A stretch of 8,875 nucleotides of DNA from contig JAEYXR010000005.1 of NCBI GenBank assembly GCA_023431215.1, forward strand, positions 1 to 8,875, written 5' to 3'. A program made the position numbers and the translations under genes. This DNA comes from Bacillota bacterium (GTDB lineage Bacteria > Bacillota > Clostridia > Oscillospirales > Ruminococcaceae). Below, piece after piece: positions 1 through 6,479 of this stretch. The first letter of the stretch is position 1, and each line of letters opens with the position of its first letter. The notes under the pieces are model-generated. The model was not told where the DNA came from, did not search any database, and saw only the letters and a program-made list of their open reading frames with translations.

Positions 1-178
1 CTTCATCCGTGTCGGGCAGGGGCGGAGTGGCACGAATAAAGCCGGACTCATCCAGTGAATAGGGAAGGGGGGAAGACTTGCGGGGTTCTTGGCTGGGTAC
101 TGCCAGCACAGCACCGCATTCTCCACAGAACACATCCTGTGACTCTACAGGGTTTCCACAGCGCTTGCAATAATTCAT
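1..178 (-). CDS. Zinc-ribbon domain protein, N-terminal part (runs off window)
   Basis: The first 59 codons of a protein that continues beyond the window edge. The N-terminus carries a compact four-cysteine zinc ribbon: C4-x2-C7, then C18-x2-C21, each pair in the CxxCG form typical of small zinc-ribbon domains in Firmicute proteins of unknown role. After about residue 27 the sequence becomes rich in Pro, Ser and acidic residues, like a flexible linker before another domain that cannot be seen. The start is supported by a GAAAGGAG ribosome site about 6 bases upstream of the ATG at 178-176. A promoter lies about 75 bases further upstream. Such ribbons often sit in front of membrane or DUF domains, so no specific function can be given. 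The reading frame and the metal-binding motif are certain; the role is unknown. Confidence 0.8.
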   Translation of the reverse strand, partial: MNYCKRCGNPVESQDVFCGECGAVLAVPSQEPRKSSPLPYSLDESGFIRATPPLPDTDE

Positions 179-250
179 AGCAGTGCTCCTTTCAAGCGGT
201 TGAACAAATTAATTTGCAGCCCACCCAAATGGGACAGGCTTCTAAGAAAT

Positions 251-279
251 ATTGTATCATTGCTTTGTGCGAGGAACAA
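251..279 (-). promoter_or_regulatory. Candidate sigma-A promoter of the zinc-ribbon gene
   Basis: Read on the minus strand, a -35 box TTGTTC (279-274) is separated by exactly 17 bases from a -10 box TACAAT (256-251). Transcription would start near 244 and leave a leader of about 65 nt before the ATG at 178. It lies downstream of the terminator that ends the aminotransferase gene, so the zinc-ribbon gene appears to be a separate transcription unit. Confidence 0.5.
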
Positions 280-329
280 GGAACTTTGTCGTTGTTCACA
301 GCATCTTTACAGATAGCTAACAGATAGCA

Positions 330-390
330 AAAAAATCTTATAAAAACACGGGATAATCCAACCCCAGGGAGGGGCAAGGAATTATCCCGT
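330..390 (-). terminator. Intrinsic terminator of the aspartate aminotransferase gene
   Basis: A 10-bp inverted repeat, ACGGGATAAT (348-357) and ATTATCCCGT (381-390), encloses a loop that can add a short CCCC/GGGG stem. On the minus strand the stem is followed by T-rich DNA (complement of the A runs at 342-346 and 330-336). It begins about 18 bases past the stop codon at 408-410, as expected for a factor-independent terminator of the leftward gene. There is no T-tract on the plus-strand side, so it acts in one direction. Confidence 0.8.
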
Positions 391-407
391 TCATTAATAG
401 TATGATT

Positions 408-1697
408 TTAAATGCTGATGGTGAGCAAATACTCCACTGCAGAAATTTTGGTGCACAGGCACAAAAGCTCGGCGGCAGTTGCAAGCTCATCCATGGAGGG
501 AAAGCTGGGTGCAACACGAATGTTGGTGTCGTGAGGGTCGATGCCGTAGGGGTAGGTAGCGCCTGCCGGGGTCAGTGTAACACCGGCAGCCTGGCAAAGC
601 TGTACAGTGCGTTTGGCACAGCTTTCCAGCGTGTTAAAGGAAATAAAGTAGCCGCCTTTTGGCAAAGTCCAGTTGGCAACCTCAAGACCATCCAGATTTT
701 TATGGAAAATGTCATCTACCATATGGAAACGAGGGCGCAACAGGTCTGCATGGTTTTTCATATGTGCCTTTAATCCTGCAAAGTCCTTAAAATATCTAAC
801 ATGCATCAGCTGGGAAATTTTATCATACCCAATGGTCTGAATAGCCATCTGCTTCTTTGTCAGTTCAATGTTAGAGCGAGAAGCAGCCAGTGCTGCCAAA
901 CCCGAACCTGCAAAGGATACTTTAGAGGTGGAGCCAAAAATAAAGACCATATCTGCTTTGCCATACTGCTTTAGCAGGGCAAAAAGATTTTCCAGATGTT
1001 CATCTTCCTCCTCAAAGCCGTGGATGGTGTAAGCATTATCCCAGAAAATGCGAAAATCGCGTGCAGCAGGCCGTAGTCTGGCAAAACGTTCTACAGTGGC
1101 TTTGGAGTAAGTAATACCTTGAGGATTGGAGTATTTGGGGACACACCAAATCCCTTTTACCGCGGGGTCATGGTTGACATATTCCTCAACCTGATCCATA
1201 TCGGGACCCTCTGAGGTCATTTCAATTGGAATCATTTTTATGCCAAAATGTTGGCAAATGGCAAAATGGCGGTCATAACCGGGAGAGGGACACAAAAATT
1301 TAATGACCGGCTCCTTACACCATGGCTTATCAGAACCGTACACACCCAGTGTAATGGCGCGTGCTACGGTATCGTACATCAAATTAAGGCTGGAATTGCC
1401 GCCGACAATAATTTCATCCATACCGACTTCCAGCATGTCAGCCAGCATTTTACGCACTTCGGGCAGCCCATCGGGAGAGCCATAATTACGGCAGTCTATG
1501 CCACTTTCCGATATTGCTCCAAGGGTGCTGTTTACAGTATCCAGCATTCCCATAGCACAGTCCAGCTGGCTTGCTTCGGGCTTGCCGCGAGACATATCCA
1601 GCTTTAAATTTTGATTCTTATATTCGTCATACTGTTTGTTCAGTAAAGCCAGCTCGTTTTCCAACTGCCGAACACTCATTTTGTTATAAGGAACCAT
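408..1697 (-). CDS. Aspartate aminotransferase, subgroup Ic (PLP-dependent, AspB/AspT-like)
   Basis: A 429-residue fold-type I aminotransferase, predicted to transfer the amino group between aspartate/glutamate and oxaloacetate/2-oxoglutarate in the cytoplasm. It strongly resembles the family of Corynebacterium AspB/AspT (426 aa by recall). Shared signatures are LKLDMSRGKP (31-40), NYGSPDG (71-77), PSPGYDRHF (138-146), KYSNPQG (188-194), FWDNAY (218-223), GSTSK with the predicted PLP lysine K259, and NIRVAPSFP with the substrate carboxylate arginine R394. The length is full for the family. The open frame extends upstream to 1883, but the ATG at 1697 is chosen because GGAGG lies 6 bases before it and because the family starts here. 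The added 62 codons would cover the promoter and are AT-rich non-protein-like sequence. A start at residue 7 (MSVRQ) is possible but lacks a ribosome site. It is monocistronic: own promoter, own terminator. Confidence 0.93.
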   Translation of the reverse strand: MVPYNKMSVRQLENELALLNKQYDEYKNQNLKLDMSRGKPEASQLDCAMGMLDTVNSTLGAISESGIDCRNYGSPDGLPEVRKMLADMLEVGMDEIIVGGNSSLNLMYDTVARAITLGVYGSDKPWCKEPVIKFLCPSPGYDRHFAICQHFGIKMIPIEMTSEGPDMDQVEEYVNHDPAVKGIWCVPKYSNPQGITYSKATVERFARLRPAARDFRIFWDNAYTIHGFEEEDEHLENLFALLKQYGKADMVFIFGSTSKVSFAGSGLAALAASRSNIELTKKQMAIQTIGYDKISQLMHVRYFKDFAGLKAHMKNHADLLRPRFHMVDDIFHKNLDGLEVANWTLPKGGYFISFNTLESCAKRTVQLCQAAGVTLTPAGATYPYGIDPHDTNIRVAPSFPSMDELATAAELLCLCTKISAVEYLLTISI

Positions 1698-1758
1698 GGC
1701 AACCTCCGTGGAAGTCAGAATTTTTACCCCAAACGGTATCCTGACGATTGATGTTTCT

Positions 1759-1787
1759 ATTGTAGTGCATTTTTTGCTTATTTGCAA
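1759..1787 (-). promoter_or_regulatory. Promoter of the aspartate aminotransferase gene
   Basis: On the minus strand a -35 box TTGCAA (1787-1782) and a -10 box TACAAT (1764-1759) are 17 bases apart. The start point near 1752 gives a leader of about 55 nt to the ATG at 1697. It lies inside the extended open frame, which supports the shorter start chosen for the coding region. Confidence 0.6.
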
Positions 1788-1931
1788 GTTAATTTTTTTA
1801 TTCTTGCATATCATATGTAAAATATTGTGTTTTTGCCACAAAAGCATGGTTGTTATGTTTTTTTTATGTACAATAAAATGCATAAATTTATCGTAGCAAA
1901 TAAAGAAGCAAATCTTTTACCGCTAAAATGT

Positions 1932-1961
1932 TTGTAAATGCCTTGTTTTGGCAATGATACT
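1932..1961 (+). promoter_or_regulatory. Weak candidate promoter of the class B PBP gene
   Basis: TTGTAA (1932-1937) and GATACT (1956-1961) are 18 bases apart, giving a start point about 20 bases before the PBP ATG. Both boxes deviate from consensus, so the call is tentative. The rest of the 290-base divergent region (1698-1987) holds only AT-rich sequence, the minus-strand aminotransferase promoter and a short ATAAATTTAT palindrome at 1882-1891. No gene was seen there. Confidence 0.35.
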
Positions 1962-1987
1962 GTTAACACCAAAAAAGGGGCGATACC

Positions 1988-3604
1988 ATGGAAAAAAGAA
2001 TTGTGTGGAGCTATGTGTTGCTCATCAGCCTGGCAGCGGCAATGGTGCTGCGAGTCGGGCGTATGTGCAGCACACAGGAGTTGAAAGCAGCTGCTGTCAG
2101 CCAGGGACTATATACCTTGACAATAGGTGAAGAACGGGGAACTATATATGACCGTAACTTTAAACCTATGGTAAACAACAGCAGCAAAACCATATTGGCA
2201 GTTGCGCCCGGCCCAGAGGCGCTGGCAGCTTTAAAAGGCATGCTGCCCAAAGAGCAATTTGACCAATATGCACAGATTATGGAGTCACGCAAGCCGTTTG
2301 CGTTAACCACTGCGGTCCTGCCCGAAAGCAAAGACGGTGTCAGTGCTTTTTCTATTCCAATAAGGTATGGTGTAGAGCAAACCGCCCCACACGTAATAGG
2401 CTATGTTGATGAATCCGGCCATGGTGTTACCGGAATCGAAAAGGGATATGATGAGCTGCTGGATGCTTATAGCGGAAGCTTAAAGGTAAAATATATGGTG
2501 GATGCCTGGGGCGGCGTACTGGGCAGTGAACCTTATGAAATACAGGATGGAAGAGCACCGGACAAAGGCGGTGTTGTGCTTACACTGGAACGCGGAATAC
2601 AGAAGATTACAGAAAAGGCTGCGGAGAAGCTGCAAAAAGGTGCCGTAGTGGTAATGGATACGGCCAGCGGAGAAATTCTAGCCATGGTGAGTGTTCCAAC
2701 TTTTGATATTGCAGATGTGGGAGCTGCGTTGGAGCAGACAGATAGCCCTCTGTTCAACAGAGCAACGGCTGCTTACAATGTTGGCTCTACTTTTAAGCTA
2801 TGTGTGGCAGCAGCAGCGTTGGAAAAGGGTATCAGCATTGAAAGAAACTATACCTGTCTGGGATATTACCAGCTTGGCGAGCAGCGGTATCATTGTCACA
2901 AAAGGGACGGACATGGCACTATTAACATGGTAAAGGCGATAGAACAGTCCTGTAATCCTTATTTTATTGGGTTGGGGCAGGAAATTGGAGCTCAGAGTCT
3001 GTATGATATGGCATATGCCATGGGTTTTGGTTCCCCGGCTCGACTGGCAGATGGAATATCTTCGGTAGCTGGAAGTCTGCCGCCAATTTCGCAGATATCA
3101 CAAGGCGAGCTTGCCAATCTTTCTTTTGGACAGGGAAAGCTTACGGCAACACCGGTTCAGATTGCGCAGATGCTTTCGGTTATAGGCAATGGGGGAATGT
3201 CGGTGTCTCCGTCTCTGTGCCGGGGTGTTACCCTGGATGGCTCCCATCTCACCAAAGATGAACGTTCTCCGTCACGCAGGGTGCTGTCAAAACAAACTTC
3301 TCATACGCTTTGCGCACTGCTCCAAAGTGTTGTGGAAGAGGGAAGCGGCAAAAAGGCGGCTCCGCAGTATTTAACGGCGGGAGGCAAAACAGCATCGGCA
3401 CAAACAGGAGCATATGTGGGCGATAAGGAAATTGTACATGGGTGGTTTGCAGGGCTTTATCCCATAGAGGAGCCGCGTTATGCCATTGTAGTGTTTTCTG
3501 AGGGAGGGGATGCAGGCGGAAATATTCCTGCTTTGGTGTTCCGTGAGATATGTGAAGGCCTATTTTTACAGGGAGGGGCTTTTTTCAGCAGTTTTACAGG
3601 CTAG
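1988..3604 (+). CDS. Class B penicillin-binding protein (SpoVD/FtsI-like transpeptidase) with KTA in place of KTG
   Basis: A 538-residue monofunctional D,D-transpeptidase that should cross-link peptidoglycan on the outer face of the membrane. One N-terminal membrane segment spans about residues 5-22, after a very short basic cytoplasmic end. The pedestal (dimerisation) part begins with RGTIYDRN (50-57). The transpeptidase domain occupies about 190-530. Catalytic motifs are STFK (267-270, nucleophile S267 and K270), SCN (321-323) and GGKTASAQTG (465-474). The third motif reads K467-T468-A469 where most PBPs have KTG. Two cysteines (290 and 303) flank the GYYQLGEQRYHCHKRDGHG-type loop typical of SpoVD relatives. 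It is shorter than SpoVD (about 645 aa by recall) and has no PASTA domain. The start follows an AAGGGG ribosome site by about 7 bases. Whether it serves division, elongation or sporulation cannot be decided here. No terminator follows, so read-through into the next unit is possible. Confidence 0.92.
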   Translation: MEKRIVWSYVLLISLAAAMVLRVGRMCSTQELKAAAVSQGLYTLTIGEERGTIYDRNFKPMVNNSSKTILAVAPGPEALAALKGMLPKEQFDQYAQIMESRKPFALTTAVLPESKDGVSAFSIPIRYGVEQTAPHVIGYVDESGHGVTGIEKGYDELLDAYSGSLKVKYMVDAWGGVLGSEPYEIQDGRAPDKGGVVLTLERGIQKITEKAAEKLQKGAVVVMDTASGEILAMVSVPTFDIADVGAALEQTDSPLFNRATAAYNVGSTFKLCVAAAALEKGISIERNYTCLGYYQLGEQRYHCHKRDGHGTINMVKAIEQSCNPYFIGLGQEIGAQSLYDMAYAMGFGSPARLADGISSVAGSLPPISQISQGELANLSFGQGKLTATPVQIAQMLSVIGNGGMSVSPSLCRGVTLDGSHLTKDERSPSRRVLSKQTSHTLCALLQSVVEEGSGKKAAPQYLTAGGKTASAQTGAYVGDKEIVHGWFAGLYPIEEPRYAIVVFSEGGDAGGNIPALVFREICEGLFLQGGAFFSSFTG

Positions 3605-3608
3605 ATTC

Positions 3609-3637
3609 TTGTCTTTTGGTGCTCTACGAGGTATAAT
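3609..3637 (+). promoter_or_regulatory. Strong sigma-A promoter just after the PBP stop codon
   Basis: TTGTCT (3609-3614) and a perfect TATAAT (3632-3637) are spaced by exactly 17 bases. The -35 box starts only 4 bases beyond the PBP stop. Initiation would fall near 3643-3645, just upstream of a long inverted structure (3652-3834) and about 220 bases before degV. It can therefore drive a stand-alone RNA, a structured degV leader, or both. Confidence 0.65.
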
Positions 3638-3643
3638 GAAACA

Positions 3644-3835
3644 GTACCAAATCTCTTTATGGGGCATCTGGTTTTAAGGGTAGCAGGCGGCTTCTTTTTT
3701 TGCGCTGTTTTAAAGTTATCATCTGCGTGAGGTTTTGTTCCATAAATATCTTGCCCTGTATGCAAGTAGTTTATTTGACCAAAATTTATGCCGATTTTTA
3801 ATTTTAAAAGCACCCTACAACAGATGATGGGAGGC
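3644..3835 (+). ncRNA. Candidate structured RNA (long irregular hairpin, 6S-like in size and shape) or degV leader
   Basis: This 190-nt stretch contains no credible gene but can fold almost end to end. Paired segments, from outside in: 3652-3660 with 3827-3834 (one bulge, G-U pairs); CATCTG 3665-3670 with CAGATG 3821-3826; GGGT 3678-3681 with ACCC 3812-3815; TTTTAAAGTTA 3708-3718 with TAATTTTAAAA 3799-3809 (11 bp, one G-U); ATC 3721-3723 with GAT 3793-3795; GCGTGAG 3725-3731 with TTTATGC 3785-3791 (three G-U); TTTTG 3733-3737 with CAAAA 3780-3784; ATAAAT 3742-3747 with GTTTAT 3769-3774; CTTGC 3750-3754 with GCAAG 3762-3766. A 26-nt asymmetric bubble (3682-3707) separates closing and terminal stems. 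Length, promoter position and a closing stem-bubble-terminal stem order recall 6S RNA. However, the bubble is one-sided and no conserved sequence was recognised, so the family is not assigned. No terminator was seen at its 3' end; the transcript probably continues into degV. Confidence 0.4.
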
Positions 3836-3864
3836 GGATATAACCAACATAGGAGGAATTTTTG

Positions 3865-4746
3865 ATGTCAGTGAGAGAATATGTAATTACCACCGATTCC
3901 ACCACCGACCTGCCCGAAAGCTTTTTTGCTGAAAACGGCGTTGGGATGATGCACGTTGATTATATCGTCGATGATGTTTTGTATGACGGCACGGAAAAAA
4001 AGCTTAATCACCAGGAGTTTTATGACTTTATTCGTAATGGAGCTATGCCTGTAACTCAACAAATAAACCCCCAACGTGGCAAGGAACAACTGGAGTACTA
4101 TGTTAAGCAGGGTAAGGATGTGTTGCATATTGCTTTTACATCCGGCATGAGCGGGACATACAACAGTATGTGCATGGCACAAAAGGAGTTGTCAGAGGAA
4201 TACCCTGATGCAAAGGTTGTGATAATAGACAGCCTGTGCGCTTCTTTGGGTGAGGGCTTATTGGTATATTATGCGGTGCAGCTACAGAAACTAGGCAAAA
4301 CCATAGATGAGGTTGCCCAGTGGGTAGAAGATAATAAGCTGCGTTTGTTTCACAATGTAGTAGCAGATGACTTATTCCACTTGCACCGTGGCGGGCGTGT
4401 CAGCAAAACTGCAGCGATTATGGGTTCAGCTTTGGGTATTAAGCCGATGATTTATGTTAATGATGAAGGCAAGCTGATACCTTACAGCAAGAGCAGAGGT
4501 AAAAAAGCTGCCCTGAATCAAATGGCAGAGAAGCTGGCAAAGGATATTGTTGGGCATAAAAATGATATTATCTTTATCAGCCACAGTGATGCATTAGCAG
4601 ATGCAGAGTATCTTAGAGATCTTATTCGTGAAAAGACCGGCATGAAAAATTTCCTGATTCATTACATTGGACCCACCATTGGTGCACATACCGGTGTAGG
4701 TACGGTAGCTGTGTTTTATATGGCCGAATCTCGTCATATCAATTAA
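3865..4746 (+). CDS. DegV family fatty-acid-binding protein
   Basis: A 293-residue DegV/EDD-fold protein, full length for the family. DegV proteins bind a long-chain fatty acid. In Gram-positive bacteria that carry a fatty acid kinase, such proteins (FakB) present the fatty acid to FakA for phosphorylation and phospholipid synthesis. Signatures are ITTDSTTDLP (8-17), the ligand-carboxylate loop TSGMSGTYNS (92-101), IIDS (120-123), LHRGGRVS (173-180), GIKPMI (191-196) and GPTIGAHTGVG (269-279). No kinase gene is in the window, so the FakB role is inference from the family. The ATG at 3865 is preferred over the TTG at 3862 because the AGGAGG at 3851-3856 is 8 bases from the ATG and only 5 from the TTG. 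It is transcribed from the promoter at 3609-3637 through a long structured leader and ends at a strong bidirectional terminator. Confidence 0.92.
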   Translation: MSVREYVITTDSTTDLPESFFAENGVGMMHVDYIVDDVLYDGTEKKLNHQEFYDFIRNGAMPVTQQINPQRGKEQLEYYVKQGKDVLHIAFTSGMSGTYNSMCMAQKELSEEYPDAKVVIIDSLCASLGEGLLVYYAVQLQKLGKTIDEVAQWVEDNKLRLFHNVVADDLFHLHRGGRVSKTAAIMGSALGIKPMIYVNDEGKLIPYSKSRGKKAALNQMAEKLAKDIVGHKNDIIFISHSDALADAEYLRDLIREKTGMKNFLIHYIGPTIGAHTGVGTVAVFYMAESRHIN

Positions 4747-4761
4747 AGAAGTCTACCAAGC

Positions 4762-4803
4762 AAAAGCGGCTTTCTACTCAAATCTGGGTAGAAAGCCGCT
4801 TTT
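4762..4803. terminator. Bidirectional intrinsic terminator between degV and thiT
   Basis: A perfect 16-bp inverted repeat (4762-4777 with 4788-4803) encloses a 10-base loop. Each arm ends in AAAA/TTTT, so the hairpin has a T-tract in both directions. It lies 15 bases past the degV stop and 15 bases past the thiT stop, and so ends both convergent genes. Confidence 0.92.
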
Positions 4804-4818
4804 AAATTACATTTTCAG

Positions 4819-5388
4819 TTAAGCCATAGAGGTTTTCTTACCCATATTAGCCATGATTTTAACAACAAGTGCAGTAGCGATACAGGTAATGATAATCTCG
4901 GGAATCATGTAGCTGCCATTGTACGTAAGAGAGTACAGCCAAACAGGAGTTCCTTCGGGCGCATAACCGCCCCAAATGAGTATGCCGGACAAAAAGCTGC
5001 AGACAAAACGCATCAGACCAACTACTGCGGTGCTGAAAATGATACCTGCAGTGCTGTTTTTAAAGCCCTTAGCAAAAATGCAAGCAGTACCAAGTACCGT
5101 AAAGGCCACAAGATAATCCAGCAAGACACAGCCAACCATTGTCAAAAGTGTGGTGCAGTACATTACGTTTTTAAAGCCAAGGAACATTTGGATAAGGCCG
5201 TGGGTAAAACCGGTAAAGATACCCCATTTTAAGCCGTGGCGGTAAGAGACCACAATGATGGGTACCATACTGCAAAGGGTAATGGAACCACCTTGGGGCA
5301 TCTCGAAAATCGGGATGTATCCAAGGACGGTGGCAAGGGCAATCATCAAACCGCATTCAACCATAATTTGTGTTTTGTTTTTTTTCAT
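4819..5388 (-). CDS. thiT: ThiT, thiamine-specific S component of an ECF transporter
   Basis: A 189-residue hydrophobic protein with about six membrane segments, the substrate-binding subunit of a group II energy-coupling-factor transporter that imports thiamine with the shared EcfA/A'/T module (not in the window). The family motif MPQGGSITLCSM (30-41) and the segment YGG-x-like GGYAPEGTP (140-148) followed by SLTYNGSYMIPE (153-164) identify the YuaJ/ThiT family. W139 and N157 align by eye with thiamine-contacting Trp and Asn of Lactococcus ThiT. At the position of its His125 this protein has S131 (RFVCSFLSG), and the Glu-Tyr pair is Asp-Tyr (91-92). The start at 5388 has GGAGG 9 bases upstream. 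A TPP riboswitch upstream independently supports thiamine as substrate. Confidence 0.93.
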   Translation of the reverse strand: MKKNKTQIMVECGLMIALATVLGYIPIFEMPQGGSITLCSMVPIIVVSYRHGLKWGIFTGFTHGLIQMFLGFKNVMYCTTLLTMVGCVLLDYLVAFTVLGTACIFAKGFKNSTAGIIFSTAVVGLMRFVCSFLSGILIWGGYAPEGTPVWLYSLTYNGSYMIPEIIITCIATALVVKIMANMGKKTSMA

Positions 5389-5487
5389 GACAGTGAACCT
5401 CCAAAAAAATGTTCTCCTGCCTGTTGTCGTGCCGGTGGTTTGAGCAGCATTTAGTGGCTACCCAAATGTTAAGTGAGAAATGAGAAT

Positions 5488-5524
5488 AAAAAAAGACGCA
5501 TTGCGGAAGATACCACAAAGCGTC
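5488..5524 (-). terminator. Regulatory terminator (expression platform) of the TPP riboswitch
   Basis: On the minus strand GACGC (5524-5520) and GCGTC (5499-5495) pair, and after one T-T mismatch TTGTGG pairs with CCGCAA around a 6-base loop. Seven T residues follow (complement of 5488-5494). It lies between the aptamer and thiT, about 100 bases before the start codon, so termination would prevent thiT expression when TPP is bound. An alternative helix, GCGTAGG of the aptamer 3' end with CCT and ACGC of the terminator 5' arm, could serve as antiterminator (inference). Confidence 0.88.
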
Positions 5525-5542
5525 ATCAGGATATTCGTTATC

Positions 5543-5634
5543 ACTTCCTACGCTGGCATGATCCAGATCAGGTATAAGGGTCATAGGGTTTCGCCCCATA
5601 TCTCAGCCCGCATGACGGACCCCCCTGTTGTGCC
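5543..5634 (-). promoter_or_regulatory. TPP riboswitch (THI element) controlling thiT
   Basis: Read on the minus strand, the region contains the conserved THI-box elements in order: GGGGGGTCC, GGGCTGAGA (CTGAGA at 5606-5601), a GGGGCGAAACCC hairpin, ACCCTTATACCTGATCTGG (CCTGATCTGGAT near 5573-5562) and ATGCCAGCGTAGGAAGTG. These are the sequences that build the thiamine-pyrophosphate pocket. The transcript should start about at the first aptamer base, since the promoter is immediately upstream. With the terminator at 5488-5524 this forms an OFF switch: high TPP stops transcription before thiT. Exact ends are approximate because the P1 helix is weak. Confidence 0.96.
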
Positions 5635-5637
5635 TTT

Positions 5638-5666
5638 AGTATAGCGCACAAGAGCAGGCATGTCAA
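5638..5666 (-). promoter_or_regulatory. Consensus promoter of the TPP riboswitch-thiT unit
   Basis: On the minus strand a perfect TTGACA (5666-5661) is followed after 17 bases by TATACT (5643-5638). Start point near 5631, at the 5' edge of the aptamer. A strong constitutive promoter fits control by attenuation rather than by a repressor. Confidence 0.85.
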
Positions 5667-5694
5667 CTCCTTTATTATCAAAATATCCCAGGTG

Positions 5695-5791
5695 TTGTAT
5701 TATGGGTTAAAAAAGATTAAGATAGAGTATGAAGAAAAAAGAGCAGTAAAATGTGTTTTGGTAAGAGTTTTGGACTTAGACGCATTATAAT
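5695..5791 (+). promoter_or_regulatory. Region with tentative promoter elements for the HAD phosphatase gene
   Basis: Two weak possibilities are visible. TTGTAT (5695-5700) and TAAGAT (5718-5723) are 17 bases apart. A perfect TATAAT lies at 5786-5791, close to the start codon, but no -35 box is found at the proper distance. Neither is convincing alone; some promoter is needed because the neighbouring gene is divergent. Confidence 0.25.
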
Positions 5792-5819
5792 ACGGCTTTT
5801 CAAAATAAAGGAGCGTGCA

Positions 5820-6479
5820 ATGTTGAACCAGGCGGTACTATTTGATTTGGACGGAACGCTGATAGATTCGGTAGCCGATATTGCTCTTTGTTGCAATATG
5901 GCGCTGGAAATATCGGGTCTGCCCAAACACCCCCCTCAGGCTTACAGAGATTTTATTGGCTGGGGGGCACATAAACTTGTCTCCAATGCGTTAGGGCAAT
6001 ATGATGAGGAATTTCACCAAAAGGTGTATGAGGATTATGATACAATTTACAATGATTTTTGCTGCAACGGGTGTCAAATGTTTCAAGGGATTCCCCAAAT
6101 GCTTGAAAATTTGCGGGCAAAGGGATTAAAAATAGCAGTGGTATCCAACAAGCCACACAAACAGACAGAATCGGTGTATCTTAGTACATTAAACGGCTAT
6201 GTTGATGCCTATTACGGGCAGTTCCCCAACTGGCCGCCCAAGCCCGACCCTTGCGGGGTTGAATATGTACTACATAAACTTGGTGCAACAGGACTTGCCT
6301 ATGTCGGAGACTCGGAGGTAGATATTGCCACCGGCAATAATGCCGGGCTTCCCACCGTTGGTGTTACCTGGGGGATGAAGACAAAAGACTTTTTGCAGCA
6401 ACAGGGTGCAGGGCAGATTGCAGACACCCCGGAAGAGTTGGAAAAAATTATTTTTAATATACTTGACAAAACAATTTGA
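5820..6479 (+). CDS. HAD-superfamily phosphatase, phosphoglycolate phosphatase (Gph)-like
   Basis: A 219-residue haloacid dehalogenase-type hydrolase, cytoplasmic, which should remove phosphate from a small phosphorylated metabolite. All four HAD motifs are present: DLDGT (9-13, nucleophile D9 and acid/base D11), VVSNK (107-111, S109), KPDP (141-144, K141) and YVGDSEVD (161-168, D164 and D168 for Mg binding). Residues 15-90 form an alpha-helical cap of type C1, as in Gph and PgmB relatives. The length is usual for Gph. The phosphoglycolate assignment is by overall resemblance only: this subfamily also contains beta-phosphoglucomutases and pyrophosphatases. The ATG at 5820 is chosen because AAAGGAG lies about 7 bases upstream; the open frame reaches 5751, but that extension lacks a ribosome site. 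No terminator separates it from the T-box leader, and its last codons contain that leader's promoter. Confidence 0.88.
   Translation: MLNQAVLFDLDGTLIDSVADIALCCNMALEISGLPKHPPQAYRDFIGWGAHKLVSNALGQYDEEFHQKVYEDYDTIYNDFCCNGCQMFQGIPQMLENLRAKGLKIAVVSNKPHKQTESVYLSTLNGYVDAYYGQFPNWPPKPDPCGVEYVLHKLGATGLAYVGDSEVDIATGNNAGLPTVGVTWGMKTKDFLQQQGAGQIADTPEELEKIIFNILDKTI

Noticed and set aside
301..340. Short direct repeat (AGATAGCTAACAGATAGC) beside the aminotransferase terminator
   Set aside because: Two imperfect copies of about 7 bases are too short to support an operator or mobile-element claim.
402..773. Plus-strand open frame opposite the aminotransferase
   Set aside because: It is a shadow of the well-supported minus-strand gene, has no ribosome site and shows no recognisable domain.
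1698..1883. 62-codon N-terminal extension of the aminotransferase frame
   Set aside because: It contains the probable promoter, has an AT-rich composition unlike a protein, and the ATG at 1697 has a proper ribosome site and fits the family length.
3684..3711. Possible terminator of the PBP gene (CAGGCG with CGCTG, then TTTT)
   Set aside because: The stem is only about five pairs with a bulge and a 13-base loop, and the T's also belong to the longer 11-bp helix. Too weak to call.
3601..3813. 70-codon minus-strand frame in the PBP-degV gap
   Set aside because: It lies on the reverse of the promoter and structured region, and the low-complexity Lys-rich product shows no motif. The gap is better explained as promoter plus RNA.
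5357..5599. 80-codon minus-strand frame across the riboswitch and thiT leader
   Set aside because: It overlaps the TPP aptamer and terminator and the start of thiT in another frame, and shows no domain.
5751..5819. Upstream in-frame start for the HAD phosphatase
   Set aside because: There is no ribosome site, and the added residues precede the canonical HAD N-terminus, where DLDGT should lie within about 10 residues of the start.
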